From positions 1 to 18,722 of the forward strand of contig JBMNCO010000046.1 of the NCBI GenBank assembly GCA_049366815.1: a stretch of 18,722 nucleotides of DNA, read 5' to 3'. This stretch comes from CAYNYM01 sp049366815. Its GTDB lineage: Bacteria > Desulfobacterota > DSM-4660 > Desulfatiglandales > HGW-15. The notes below the pieces were generated by a model, which saw only the letters and a list, made by a program, of their open reading frames with translations, searched no databases and was not told where the DNA came from. Shown here one piece after another: positions 6,956 to 14,893 of this stretch. Position numbers and translations under genes: made by a program. The first letter of the stretch is position 1. Each line of letters begins with the position of its first letter.

Positions 6956-8014
6956 TTATTGCCCGAACATCTTCATAATACTACCGAAACTTCCCATGCC
7001 CTGTCCGAGAATGCCGGATACTATCCAGAAAATTGTGGCGGAAAGAAGGGCTGAGGCAGGCATGGTAAGCACCCAGGCGGTTATAAGATCCTTGAACAGC
7101 ATCATGCGTACGGGTCTGTTCCGATGACCCGCCCCCACGCCGATGATCGTTGATTTCACGATTTGCGTAGTACTGATGGGACTTCCAATCAGACCGGCGA
7201 GGAACAGGACGATACCACTGGTGAGTTGGGAGTTGAAGGCATGGATAGGTTCGATTTTGAAAGCTCTGCCGCCAAGAATGCTGAGGAGTTTCCATCCCCC
7301 GGTGGAGACACCCAAAGCCAGAGAGAGGGCGCATCCCATAACCACCCATACGGGAACCGCAAAGCTTTTGATGGTGCCGGCGATCAAAAGAATCATCGTA
7401 ATGATGCCCATGGCCTTCTGAGCATTATTGGTGCCGTGCCCTGCGCTGAGGAAGACCAAGCTGATCCACTGGGTTCGTCCAAGAAATTTACCCATGGCCT
7501 TACCCCCTTTCCTGGAAAAAAAGGCCGATAGGTGCATGGCCAGAATAGCCAGCAGGATCCCGATAAGGGGTGAGAAAAACAGAAAAAGGAGGGCCTTGAA
7601 AAACAATACCGACCAATTGACAATTTCCAGGCCGTAAGCGGCGACTCCGCTCCCGATCAGGCCTCCCAGGAGGGCGTGTGAGGAACTTGGGGACATCCCG
7701 ACCCACCAGGTCATGAGGCACCAGATGATCGCGCCGATAAGGCTTGACAGGATGAGAAGCATCGGGGAAATTCTTCCCAAGGCATCGAGAGAGCCGGGAA
7801 CTATAATCTCATTCCCTATGGTGGCTGCGACTGCAGAACCAAAAATGAAAGGGGCCACAGCCGTAGCCGAACAGGCCAGCAGCATGGCATTTCTGGGAGG
7901 TATGGACCGAGAAAGCACACTATTGGCAATGACGTTGAAACCGTCATGAAATCCGTTGATGAAAGCAAAGGCAAGTGCCAGTAAGATTGCGAGAATTGAT
8001 AAAATCTGTTCCAA
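6956..8014 (-). CDS. pit: Pit-family inorganic phosphate permease
   Basis: Low-affinity phosphate (metal-phosphate) permease of the PiT/SLC20 family, 352 aa, the normal length for short bacterial members; inner membrane with about ten hydrophobic segments. Signature repeats: NGFHDGFNVIAN (20-31) and GHGTNNAQKAMG (192-203), plus MSPSSSHALLGG (107-118) and GSPISTTQ (277-284). The second repeat has N197 where the family normally has Asp (GANDAQK), a change that may affect cation coupling. Start: TTG at 8014, with AAAGGGG 5 nt upstream, begins MEQILSILAILL, matching the usual N-terminus. The frame extends to a TTG at 8071, but that adds a charged segment before the first membrane helix. No PhoU/DUF47 partner gene is next to it. 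It is divergent from the kinase operon at 8400. A weak promoter is listed separately. Confidence 0.9.
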   Translation of the reverse strand: MEQILSILAILLALAFAFINGFHDGFNVIANSVLSRSIPPRNAMLLACSATAVAPFIFGSAVAATIGNEIIVPGSLDALGRISPMLLILSSLIGAIIWCLMTWWVGMSPSSSHALLGGLIGSGVAAYGLEIVNWSVLFFKALLFLFFSPLIGILLAILAMHLSAFFSRKGGKAMGKFLGRTQWISLVFLSAGHGTNNAQKAMGIITMILLIAGTIKSFAVPVWVVMGCALSLALGVSTGGWKLLSILGGRAFKIEPIHAFNSQLTSGIVLFLAGLIGSPISTTQIVKSTIIGVGAGHRNRPVRMMLFKDLITAWVLTMPASALLSATIFWIVSGILGQGMGSFGSIMKMFGQ

Positions 8015-8149
8015 ATGTGCCCCTTTTTCTTTGGCTCTTGACTCTTGACTCCGTTTTGTGGCGCCGGACAAGCCGCCGGCAAAATCCTTCGGTCATAACC
8101 GTGCGCCGGGCGGACTCACAGTGCCTGTATAAAAAAAGAACTCTTTGTG

Positions 8150-8180
8150 ATTATTAACAAAAAGCGGGTAATAAGGTCAA
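8150..8180 (-). promoter_or_regulatory. Weak sigma-70-like promoter for the phosphate permease
   Basis: The minus strand carries TTGACC (8175-8180) as a -35. The -10 is either TTAATA at 17-nt spacing or AATAAT (8150-8155) at 19-nt spacing. Neither combination is ideal. The position would give a leader of roughly 130 nt before the TTG start at 8014. Confidence 0.3.
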
Positions 8181-8290
8181 GACAAAGAAGATAAATTATA
8201 TACAGGACCTCACCCGTTCATGCAAAAAGGAAAACGGGCTTACGTCCCGCCTTAAGAGGCGTTGACAGCCCGGTATCGGCCATGAAAGGC

Positions 8291-8319
8291 TTGAAAAAGG
8301 CTTCTATTTCGTTTAGATT
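8291..8319 (+). promoter_or_regulatory. Sigma-70-like promoter for the four-gene signalling operon
   Basis: TTGAAA (8291-8296), a 17-nt spacer and TAGATT (8314-8319) match the sigma-70 consensus at 5/6 and 4/6 positions with ideal spacing. The predicted start near 8326 gives a leader of about 75 nt before the first kinase gene. Confidence 0.4.
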
Positions 8320-8399
8320 TAATCGCATTTACAGTTCCCAAGGGATGTTGAGAACAGACGCAACATCCTGACCGGACAGTCCCGAAAAAATGAAAGTAT

Positions 8400-10079
8400 G
8401 TGGGGGTTCTTTATTTAGTGCCCTTTTTTTCTTATAAAAAGACGGTTCCCTTGCTTGTGTTCTGCCTTTTCTTCGCCGTCTCGGTGGGCATGTGGCGGAA
8501 TGAACAGCGTCATGACAGGGAACTGCTGATCCGCCACACCGAGACGTCTGCAGAGCAAATAAAGATCCGCATTGAAGCCCTGATGAATGCTCGGATGGCT
8601 TCACTGCAAATTTTGGCGGAGAGATGGGTTGAGAGAATTCCGGCGGATTTCAGCCAGCAGCGCTTTAATCAGTTTGCAGAGGCCTTTTACGTCCACTATC
8701 CCGGATTTTTTGCGATAAATTGGGTGAACCCCGAGGGGGTCATCCAATGGGTCTATCCTCAAGCCGAGACCTCATACAAGGGGAGTTCGTTGTTTGCTTT
8801 GGCTGACTCGCGATATGTGGATATTTTTGAAAGAGTCCGGCAGAATCTGCAAATGGGAACAACGCCATGTGCGCCCCTCAGGGCCGGAGGCTCGGGTTTC
8901 CATGTGTTCTTACCGTTGATCCATGGAGATAGAATTCAGGGATACCTTGACGGGGTTTTCCAACTGGAACGGATCATTGAAATCGCCCTGGCAAGGCATA
9001 TATTGGAAAATTTTTGGCTCAGAATTTATGAGGGGGATCGACTCGTCTTTCTGAACGGTGACGAGGTTGACGAGGAGCGTGGGAACGCCCCCCTGCAGGT
9101 GCTGAGGCCTATCCAATTTCCCGGAAAGGCACTGCGCCTTGACCTGCAACCGAAAGAGATGGTGAAGACCACCCCGGCCATGGCAGATCTCCCCCTTCTG
9201 CTTTTCGGCCTTGCGATTTCATTGATCCTTTCCTTCCTCCTGTATTTTCTGCTTCAGCGCATACAACTCTATCGGGAGGCAAGGGATCGTGCCCTGCACG
9301 AAGTGGGTGAGCGAAAAAGGGCGGAAGAAACACTGAGGAGGAAAGAAAGCGAGCAGGAGGCGCTGCTCTCTGAAATAGCTAAAAAAAACGAAGAACTCGA
9401 AACCTTTGTCTATACGGTATCGCATGATCTGAAAACCCCCCTTGTCACGATAGAAGGTTTCATCGGGGCCCTTCGTGAGGACTTCGGGAAACAGCTTACG
9501 GGCGACTGGGACACCTACCTGAACTACATGAGCGAAGCCGTCCGGAAGATGGAGACTTTGATCAATGATCTTCTGGAACTGTCCCGCGTCGGACGTCTGA
9601 CCGAAAAAAATACGGAATTTCTCTTCCGGGAAGTCGTGGAAGAGGTTTTGGTCATGCTTCAGCCACAGATCCAGGAAAAGGGCATCGGCATTCATCTTGA
9701 CAACAATCTTCCAGTGGTTTGGGGCGAAAGGAAACGCGTCCTTCAGGTACTGGAAAACCTGCTCTCAAATGCCGTGAAGTTTCTGGGGGAGGAAAACCCA
9801 TCTCCCCGGATTGACATCGGGGTGCAGGTGCAAAACGGCCGGAAGGTCTTTTATGTACAGGACAACGGGATCGGCATTGAACAAAAGTATTTTGATAAGA
9901 TTTTTCAGGTCTTTCAGAGACTTCCCCGTGCAAAAAAGATCGCCGAAGGCACGGGCATCGGACTGACCACCGCGAGACGAATCATTGAAAATCACGGAGG
10001 AAAGATCTGGCTCAAGTCAACGCCCGGAAAAGGCACAATCTTTTACTTTACCTTGCAGGATAAAAAAGAGGAGGCATAA
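8400..10079 (+). CDS. Membrane sensor histidine kinase with extracytoplasmic CHASE-like domain
   Basis: Transmembrane sensor kinase of 559 aa. Membrane segment at about 15-31, extracytoplasmic domain at 32-263, second segment at 264-286, coiled coil at 290-335, HisKA, then HATPase_c. The sensor part contains YPGFFAINWVNPEGVIQWV (100-118), typical of CHASE-type sensors that bind small ligands; the exact subclass is my inference. Kinase motifs: H342 in TVSHDLKTPL, N-box LENLLSNAVKF, G1 VQDNGIGI (487-494), G2 EGTGIGLTTARR. This H-box and ATPase type is the class usually paired with Rcp1-like receivers, and such a gene follows directly: its TAA and the next ATG share one base (TAATG). The start at 8400 is a GTG with a weak ribosome site; an in-frame GTG at 8418 is an alternative and would still keep the first membrane helix. 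Confidence 0.9.
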   Translation: MGVLYLVPFFSYKKTVPLLVFCLFFAVSVGMWRNEQRHDRELLIRHTETSAEQIKIRIEALMNARMASLQILAERWVERIPADFSQQRFNQFAEAFYVHYPGFFAINWVNPEGVIQWVYPQAETSYKGSSLFALADSRYVDIFERVRQNLQMGTTPCAPLRAGGSGFHVFLPLIHGDRIQGYLDGVFQLERIIEIALARHILENFWLRIYEGDRLVFLNGDEVDEERGNAPLQVLRPIQFPGKALRLDLQPKEMVKTTPAMADLPLLLFGLAISLILSFLLYFLLQRIQLYREARDRALHEVGERKRAEETLRRKESEQEALLSEIAKKNEELETFVYTVSHDLKTPLVTIEGFIGALREDFGKQLTGDWDTYLNYMSEAVRKMETLINDLLELSRVGRLTEKNTEFLFREVVEEVLVMLQPQIQEKGIGIHLDNNLPVVWGERKRVLQVLENLLSNAVKFLGEENPSPRIDIGVQVQNGRKVFYVQDNGIGIEQKYFDKIFQVFQRLPRAKKIAEGTGIGLTTARRIIENHGGKIWLKSTPGKGTIFYFTLQDKKEEA

Positions 10080-10528
10080 TGGATTATCATCCTTTGAATA
10101 TTTTGCTTGTAGAAGATGAAGAGGCCCATGCGGAACTGACAAGGCGGGCTATCAGAAAGGCTGGAAACGCCAATCGTATTGATATCGTATCTGACGGGGA
10201 AAAGGCCCTTGATTATCTTTTCAACCGGGGCGATTATGCAGACAAGGGCAAGTACCCCCTGCCGGGTCTGATCCTGCTGGATATTAAACTTCCCGGCATG
10301 GATGGCGTGGAAGTCCTGAAAATTATCAAGGAAGATCCCGATATCAGGAAGATCCCCGTCATCATGCTGACCACCTCGGAGCGGGAAGAGGATATCAGGG
10401 GCGCCTATCATCACCACGCAAACAGCTATTTGACCAAACCGGTAGGCTTTAAGGAATTCGAAGAGAAGGTCAGGCAGATCGATTTCTACTGGATGCTGCT
10501 GAATCGCCCGGCTGCGGCAGAGGCATAG
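10079..10528 (+). CDS. Rcp1-like receiver-only response regulator
   Basis: A 149-aa single receiver protein of the Rcp1 (cyanobacterial phytochrome partner) type. Acidic residues E12/D13 (LLVEDEE), phospho-acceptor D68 in LILLDIKLPGMDG, T98/T99 in VIMLTTSERE and K120 in ANSYLTKPVGF. The extended loop before the phospho-site (RGDYADKGKYPLPG) and the tail with DFYWMLLN are characteristic of that family. It has no output domain. ATG at 10079 overlaps the kinase stop by one base, and GAGGAGG sits 4 nt upstream, so translation is coupled to the kinase, its likely phosphodonor. Its N-terminal receiver sequence shares a 20-nt identical stretch with the next gene, pointing to a receiver duplication within the operon. 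It probably relays phosphate to the downstream kinase or regulator. Confidence 0.9.
   Translation: MDYHPLNILLVEDEEAHAELTRRAIRKAGNANRIDIVSDGEKALDYLFNRGDYADKGKYPLPGLILLDIKLPGMDGVEVLKIIKEDPDIRKIPVIMLTTSEREEDIRGAYHHHANSYLTKPVGFKEFEEKVRQIDFYWMLLNRPAAAEA
10110..10129 (+). repeat. 20-nt exact direct repeat, copy 1
   Basis: TAGAAGATGAAGAGGCCCAT, encoding the EDEEAH acidic-pocket segment of the Rcp1-like receiver. An identical copy is at 10596-10615 in the next gene. Confidence 0.7.
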
Positions 10529-10570
10529 ACATTCCTTTATTTCGTTTTGAGCCAAGGCAAGAAGAGAACA

Positions 10571-12418
10571 ATGAACCCTCTGACACTGGTCATCATAGAA
10601 GATGAAGAGGCCCATTTTGGACTCATGAAGCGGACCATTTTGAAGGCCATGCCTGAGGCCAACATCCATCACTTTCAGGACGCAGACACCTATCTCAATC
10701 GTCTCAATGAATTGCACCCTGACATTATTATTACGGACTATCTGATACCGGGTATGACAGGTATTGAATTCCTGGAGGCCCTTAAGGAGGCCGATCAGGA
10801 TACCCCTGTGATCATGATTACGGGTCAGGGGGACCAAAACATTGCGGTTCAGGCCATGAAATTAGGGGCCTGGGATTATATCGTAAAATCCCCTGATTTC
10901 TTCACGCTCTTGCCAAGCGTCGTCCAAAAGGTGGTGCGGGAGGCCCGATTGAAAGAATCCCTCAGGGATTCAATGAAGCGGTTTCAAGACCTGTCGGAAA
11001 GGACGTCGGACTGGATTTTTGAGGTTGACCCGGAAGGAAGAATCGTCTATTCCAATGCCGTTGTTGAAGATATCCTAGGCTACCGCGTCGATGAAGTGAT
11101 CGGCACCCCCCTGTATGCCCTGTTTCCGGAACGGAACAAGGTGATTGCAAGACATAGAATCCTGAAATTCATGGAGGCGAGAAAACCCGCTGTTTCCATA
11201 GAACAAAAGCTTCGCCATAAGAACGGCCACGATGTCATCATAGAGTCCAACGCAGTCCCCTTTTACAGTAAGAACGGAGACCTTCAGGGATATCGGGGCA
11301 TTCATCGGGACATCAGTGCAAGAAGACGAGCGGAACAGATCATTCGTGAAAGTGAAGAAAAATTCAGGAGGATCTTTGAAGAGTCGCCCATCGGTATAGA
11401 GCTCTATGATTCCCGGGGAATATTGATTGACGCCAACCCCGCCTGTGTAGAGATTTTCGGCCTGGAAAATGTGGAAGAGCTTCTGGGTATCAGCCTTTTC
11501 TTCAACCCCAATCTTCCCGAAAAGGCCAGGAACTGGCTCCTTAGGGGCGAGACGGTGAAATACGAGATTGCCTATGATTTTGAGAAGGTGAGACGACATA
11601 ACTACTATCGAACACACAAGACCGATATCATTCATCTTGATATGCTTCTGACCCATTTAAGGCGCAGGGAAAAGGATGCCTCGGCCGGTTACCTCATGCT
11701 CATTAGGGATATCTCACGCCGGAAAAAGGTGGAAGAACATGCGCGTCGCCTTTCCCAGCAGTTGATGAAAGCGGCGGAGATAGAGCGTCAACGTCTTTCC
11801 TGTGACCTCCATGATAATCTTGCCCAGGATCTCTCCACGCTGAAAATCAGTCTTGACACCCTTTTTGACGACTACCCCGATGCCCCCCGGCAAAAAAGGG
11901 ACCGGCTTTTGGAACTCTCCAGGAGGGTACAGGGGATCATTATGTCCGTCCGCAACCTGGCCTATAATCTCAGCCCGGCAAGCCTTACCCAACTGGGCCT
12001 GGTTCCTATTGTTCAGCAATATTGTGAGGAGTTTTCTCAAAACAACGGGGTCAAGGTCGACTTTTTCTCTGCAGGCATGGATGGTGTCAGGTTGGATTTC
12101 GATACTGAAATCGGCCTTTACCGTGTTATCCAGGAGGCCCTGAACAATATCAAGAAACATGCGGGGGCCGGGCGTGTGACCATACGCATGATCGCTTCAT
12201 TTCCGGAGATCATCCTTCGCATAGAGGATGACGGAAAAGGATTCGATCTGGAAAGTCGCCTTGAAGAAACCATGAACGAAAGAAGAATGGGAATTCGCAG
12301 CATGGAGGAAAGGATCGCTCTCCTCCAGGGTAAGATCAGGATCGATTCAAGGCCCATGAAAGGAACCAAAATCGTGGCGGAAGTGCCTTATAGGGAGAGG
12401 GAATTTGGGCCCCAGTAA
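10571..12418 (+). CDS. Hybrid histidine kinase: REC-PAS-PAS-HisKA_3-HATPase
   Basis: Cytosolic 615-aa kinase of the NarX/DegS-like class with an N-terminal receiver. Receiver (1-125): E10/D11, phospho-acceptor D56 in IIITDYLIPGMTG, T84 in MITGQGD, K106 in IVKSPDF. PAS 1 (about 137-255) with SDWIFEVDPEGRIVYSNA and closing GIHRDIS. PAS 2 (about 262-385) with SPIGIELYDSRGILIDANP. HisKA_3 (about 395-470) with H414 in ERQRLSCDLHDNLAQDLS. HATPase_c has N-box EALNNIKKHAGA, G1 IEDDGKGFD and MGIRSMEERI. There is no membrane segment, so input comes from phosphorylation of its receiver, possibly by the upstream pair, or from a PAS ligand. ATG 10571, preceded by AAGAAGAG, is preferred over an in-frame TTG at 10547. 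The LuxR-type regulator gene overlaps its end by 14 nt and is its expected target. Confidence 0.92.
   Translation: MNPLTLVIIEDEEAHFGLMKRTILKAMPEANIHHFQDADTYLNRLNELHPDIIITDYLIPGMTGIEFLEALKEADQDTPVIMITGQGDQNIAVQAMKLGAWDYIVKSPDFFTLLPSVVQKVVREARLKESLRDSMKRFQDLSERTSDWIFEVDPEGRIVYSNAVVEDILGYRVDEVIGTPLYALFPERNKVIARHRILKFMEARKPAVSIEQKLRHKNGHDVIIESNAVPFYSKNGDLQGYRGIHRDISARRRAEQIIRESEEKFRRIFEESPIGIELYDSRGILIDANPACVEIFGLENVEELLGISLFFNPNLPEKARNWLLRGETVKYEIAYDFEKVRRHNYYRTHKTDIIHLDMLLTHLRRREKDASAGYLMLIRDISRRKKVEEHARRLSQQLMKAAEIERQRLSCDLHDNLAQDLSTLKISLDTLFDDYPDAPRQKRDRLLELSRRVQGIIMSVRNLAYNLSPASLTQLGLVPIVQQYCEEFSQNNGVKVDFFSAGMDGVRLDFDTEIGLYRVIQEALNNIKKHAGAGRVTIRMIASFPEIILRIEDDGKGFDLESRLEETMNERRMGIRSMEERIALLQGKIRIDSRPMKGTKIVAEVPYREREFGPQ
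10596..10615 (+). repeat. 20-nt exact direct repeat, copy 2
   Basis: Identical to 10110-10129 and in the same position of a receiver domain (the EDEEAH segment). The flanking sequence is diverged, so identity is confined to this block. Confidence 0.7.
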
Positions 12419-13082
12419 AAGTGTTTTGATAATAGACGATCACCCCCTCTTTAGGGAGGGCCTTAAAACCCTGCTTGCGCGACAGTCCGGATACGAAGTT
12501 GTGGGAGAGGCGGGAACCGCTGCCGAGGGACTGACTAAGGCGAGAGAACTCGGCCCCGATCTTATCCTCATGGATATCTCCCTGCCGGATGGAAACGGTA
12601 TCGAAGTGACCCGTGATATCTTGCGCGTATTCTCTCAAGCGAAAGTGGTCATCATCAGCATGCACTCGAAAATCGACTATATCTCCGAGGCCTTCCGTGT
12701 GGGAGCCAAGGGTTATGTGGTCAAGGAGTCGGCCACTGAAAGGCTCGTGGAGTGCCTTGATGCAGTCTCCAAGGGTGAATTTTTTATCGATTCCTCTCTG
12801 TCTCAGCACGTTGCCAAGAGCCTTATGCATTTTGAGGATAGAGAGACAAGAATCAGGGATGGCGGATATGAGACCCTCACACCCAGGGAACAGCAGATCA
12901 TGCGACTTATCGCGGAGGGATTGCCCACTAAAGACATCGCCAACAAACTATTTATAAGCCCGAAGACTGTTGAAAACCACAGGGCCAATATCTTGAGCAA
13001 ACTCCAGCTTCACAGCACCATGGAGTTGGTTCGTTACGCTGCAAAACTCGGCCTTATTGATGTCGATCTCTGGAAGACTTAG
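12405..13082 (+). CDS. NarL/FixJ (LuxR-type) response regulator
   Basis: A 225-aa two-domain transcription regulator. Receiver (about 5-122): D11/D12 in LIIDDHPLF, phospho-acceptor D57 in LILMDISLPDGNG, S85 in the Thr/Ser position, K107 in YVVKESA. Linker about 125-155, then a LuxR helix-turn-helix (about 157-218) with TPREQQIMRLIAEG, KDIANKLFISPKTVENHRAN and ILSKL. It is the only protein in this window with a recognisable DNA-binding domain. The start is a TTG at 12405 inside the end of the kinase gene (14-nt overlap), preceded by AGGGAGAGG, which indicates translational coupling. The cognate kinase is the HisKA_3 protein just upstream, the normal pairing for NarL-type regulators. Targets are not evident; the operon's own promoter and the divergent permease are possibilities. 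Confidence 0.93.
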   Translation: MGPSKSVLIIDDHPLFREGLKTLLARQSGYEVVGEAGTAAEGLTKARELGPDLILMDISLPDGNGIEVTRDILRVFSQAKVVIISMHSKIDYISEAFRVGAKGYVVKESATERLVECLDAVSKGEFFIDSSLSQHVAKSLMHFEDRETRIRDGGYETLTPREQQIMRLIAEGLPTKDIANKLFISPKTVENHRANILSKLQLHSTMELVRYAAKLGLIDVDLWKT

Positions 13083-13213
13083 GCCCTCAGAAAACGTTCC
13101 CCCGGTTTAAATCCTTCCGGGACAGTATTCCGACATTGAGGGGCTTTCCCGCTCAGGATGGAAGCGTCCCTCTGTGGACGTGGATCGTCCTCCATGGGCG
13201 GCGGAGAGTCTTT

Positions 13214-14176
13214 TCATGACAGCAGATAGGTGGAACCCACGCTGTTGAGGACAAATGCGGAGGGAAAGGCCTCGGAAAATTTTTGCGTGGCCTTCCACCC
13301 TGTGCAGTGCATGGGAACGAGCCATTTCGGGTCAAACTCTTTGATCGCTGCGATGGTCTCCCCGATGATCGGTTCAAACAGTCGCCCGCCGAGATGAAAT
13401 CCGCCGAGAATTGCATGAATGGTTTTGATCCCGGTTATCTTGCGCGCATAGTGAATGGTATTGACGATGCCCGAATGGGCGCACCCCGAAATGACCACCA
13501 GTCCCTTTCCACGGAGATGAACCACCAGGGACTGATCGTCGCTGATGGGGTCCTGAACCAGCTCGCCGTTTCGTTCCATCTTGGCCGGCGGAAAGCCCTT
13601 TTCAAAGGCCGTTGTCCGATCCACCTCGCCGGTCACAAGGATCATTCCATTCCCCAGGGGTACGGGCTCGGGGGATTCCAGGATTTCAATCCGTTGCGCT
13701 GCCAGTTCTTCTCGTTTCAGGGTATCAGGAAAACGGTCCAACCGCCCGCTAGGCTGCATTTTGTAGCGCGGGGATTGGAAGGCCGCAGGATGCACCACCA
13801 AAGGGACCGGCCGGGGAAGATCTTTGAGTATCGGATAAAGGGCTCCCGTATGATCCATGTGACCGTGACTCAGAACGATCGCCTCGATATCTCCGAGGTC
13901 CAGACCAAGGTGGTTGAGATTGTGGGGCACCCCGATCTCGGTGTGACCCGCATCAAAGAGTATGGAATGTCTTTCCTCGCCCTGGACCACCGTCACGAGT
14001 AAGGACAAACCGTGTTCGGCCACCAGGGTATCTTCACTGATGAGGCCGTTTTTGGCATTCGGGGGTCGGGTGACGATATCCCCGCTCTCGAGAAGGACGT
14101 CTGAGTAATTGTCCATCAGGGCGACGACCGTGATCTGTTCTACTGCTTTCAAGGGTTTGGGCAATCTGTTTCCCAC
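13214..14176 (-). CDS. MBL-fold metallohydrolase (COG1237-like)
   Basis: A 320-aa metallo-beta-lactamase-fold protein. The metal-binding motif SHGHMDHTG gives H104, H106, D108 and H109. Further likely ligands are D213/D214 in ISDDQSLV, H234 in VVISGCAHSGIVNT, H261 in ILGGFHLGG and H290 in VPMHCTG. The SGCAHSGIVNT and GGFHL blocks are typical of the COG1237 subgroup, which includes the archaeal methanopterin-pathway enzyme annotated as ribofuranosylaminobenzene-phosphate synthase. In bacteria the substrate is generally unknown, so I assign only the fold and class. The start is GTG 14176 with GGAG 7 nt upstream; no signal peptide, so cytosolic. It lies 186 nt after the cyclic-nucleotide-binding protein gene on the same strand and converges on the signalling operon, with 131 nt between stops and no strong terminator visible there. 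Confidence 0.85.
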   Translation of the reverse strand: MGNRLPKPLKAVEQITVVALMDNYSDVLLESGDIVTRPPNAKNGLISEDTLVAEHGLSLLVTVVQGEERHSILFDAGHTEIGVPHNLNHLGLDLGDIEAIVLSHGHMDHTGALYPILKDLPRPVPLVVHPAAFQSPRYKMQPSGRLDRFPDTLKREELAAQRIEILESPEPVPLGNGMILVTGEVDRTTAFEKGFPPAKMERNGELVQDPISDDQSLVVHLRGKGLVVISGCAHSGIVNTIHYARKITGIKTIHAILGGFHLGGRLFEPIIGETIAAIKEFDPKWLVPMHCTGWKATQKFSEAFPSAFVLNSVGSTYLLS

Positions 14177-14362
14177 TTCCCGTCTCCTTTCTGCTGGTCT
14201 GCCTTCAGAACTGAGGGTGATTGCCTTAGTCGGCGACAGGTGCAGAACAAAACGGGTCTGGCGGCCGCCAAACCCCGGGGTTCCACCCGGCGAGGGAGTT
14301 TCGGCCCGGAAAGCTCCCCCGCATCCGAAAAGTGGAAAAAAGCGGGCTCAGTCTTAGAAGGT

Positions 14363-14815
14363 TTAATAGGTCGTTTTGGGCAAATGCGTCTCGGATTTGG
14401 TGAGCTCATCGTAGCAGATCATCAGCCTGCCCGCCACGATCCCCGCCAGCCTGCTCATGATGTGGAGACCTTCGGCGGGGTGTTTTGTGAATAGCCGCAT
14501 CAGACGTTCTGCGTCGAGCCTGATCACCTTGCTGTTTTTTTTGCACGTGGCGTTTGCGGTGTACTGTTTGGGTTCAACCAGTGCGGACCACCCAAAGACA
14601 GCGCCGAATTCATCCACGGAAAAGGAGAGTCTTTGTTCCCCTGGAACGGTGAGCTCTACAAGGCCCTCGGCCAGGATATAGAGGTATTCCGCAGGCTCGC
14701 CGACCTTGAATAGGACATGCCCTTCGTTCAGGACCTCTTCTGTGGATATCTCGGAAATCTCGGTGTGGATGTGTTCCGGTACGCCCTTAAAAAGCTCTGA
14801 TTCCCTAATATACAT
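14363..14815 (-). CDS. Stand-alone cyclic-nucleotide-binding-fold protein
   Basis: A 150-aa protein made up of one cNMP-binding (CRP-type) beta-barrel domain (about 5-125) and a short helical C-terminus, without the CRP helix-turn-helix. Visible core: LFKVGEPAEYLYILAEGLVEL (Gly-bearing turns of the barrel, about 35-55) and the phosphate-cassette position FGAVFGWSALVEPKQYTANAT (about 70-90). The canonical cassette Glu and Arg (FGELAL...RxA in CRP) are replaced by W/S and Y/T, so cAMP or cGMP may not be the ligand. It could sense another molecule or act as a docking domain. Start ATG 14815 is set by a very strong Shine-Dalgarno (listed separately). A sigma-70-like promoter and GC-rich hairpins lie in the 256-nt gap upstream, so it may be transcribed on its own, perhaps together with the MBL gene downstream. 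Confidence 0.85.
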   Translation of the reverse strand: MYIRESELFKGVPEHIHTEISEISTEEVLNEGHVLFKVGEPAEYLYILAEGLVELTVPGEQRLSFSVDEFGAVFGWSALVEPKQYTANATCKKNSKVIRLDAERLMRLFTKHPAEGLHIMSRLAGIVAGRLMICYDELTKSETHLPKTTY

Positions 14816-14818
14816 GGA

Positions 14819-14834
14819 AGATCACCTCCTCTCT
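14819..14834 (-). promoter_or_regulatory. Extended Shine-Dalgarno fixing the start at 14815
   Basis: The minus strand reads AGAGAGGAGGTGATCT, matching the complement of the usual 16S rRNA 3' end (AGAAAGGAGGTGATCC) at 14 of 16 positions. The spacing to ATG is 8 nt from AGGAGGT. Very high translation initiation is expected unless the leader hairpins interfere. Confidence 0.75.
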
Positions 14835-14893
14835 CTTCGGTTGACTTCGTGAAAACGAAACCCCATCGCCATCCTGAGAGGCCCCGGGCTAAT

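Larger units (their letters stand above)
8015..8399. other. 385-nt divergent intergenic region
   Basis: It separates the minus-strand phosphate permease from the plus-strand kinase operon and should carry both promoters. Candidate sigma-70 elements are listed for each direction. A small hairpin (GCCGG 8063-8067 / CCGGC 8076-8080) would sit in the permease leader. I see no Pho-box-like repeat and no sigma-54 element. Confidence 0.5.

Noticed and set aside
13101..13121. Possible bidirectional terminator (CCCGG/CCGGG) between the convergent LuxR and MBL genes
   Set aside because: The stem is only 5 bp with an 11-nt loop and no T-tract on either side.
14294..14318. Bulged hairpin after the cNMP-fold gene as a terminator
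   Set aside because: It has a bulge, a GC-rich context and no T-tract; it may be random structure in GC-rich DNA.
14819..14834. Sequence resembling the 3' end of 16S rRNA (AGATCACCTCCTCTCT on the plus strand)
   Set aside because: It is the complement of an extended Shine-Dalgarno placed 8 nt before a good ATG; no rRNA sequence flanks it.
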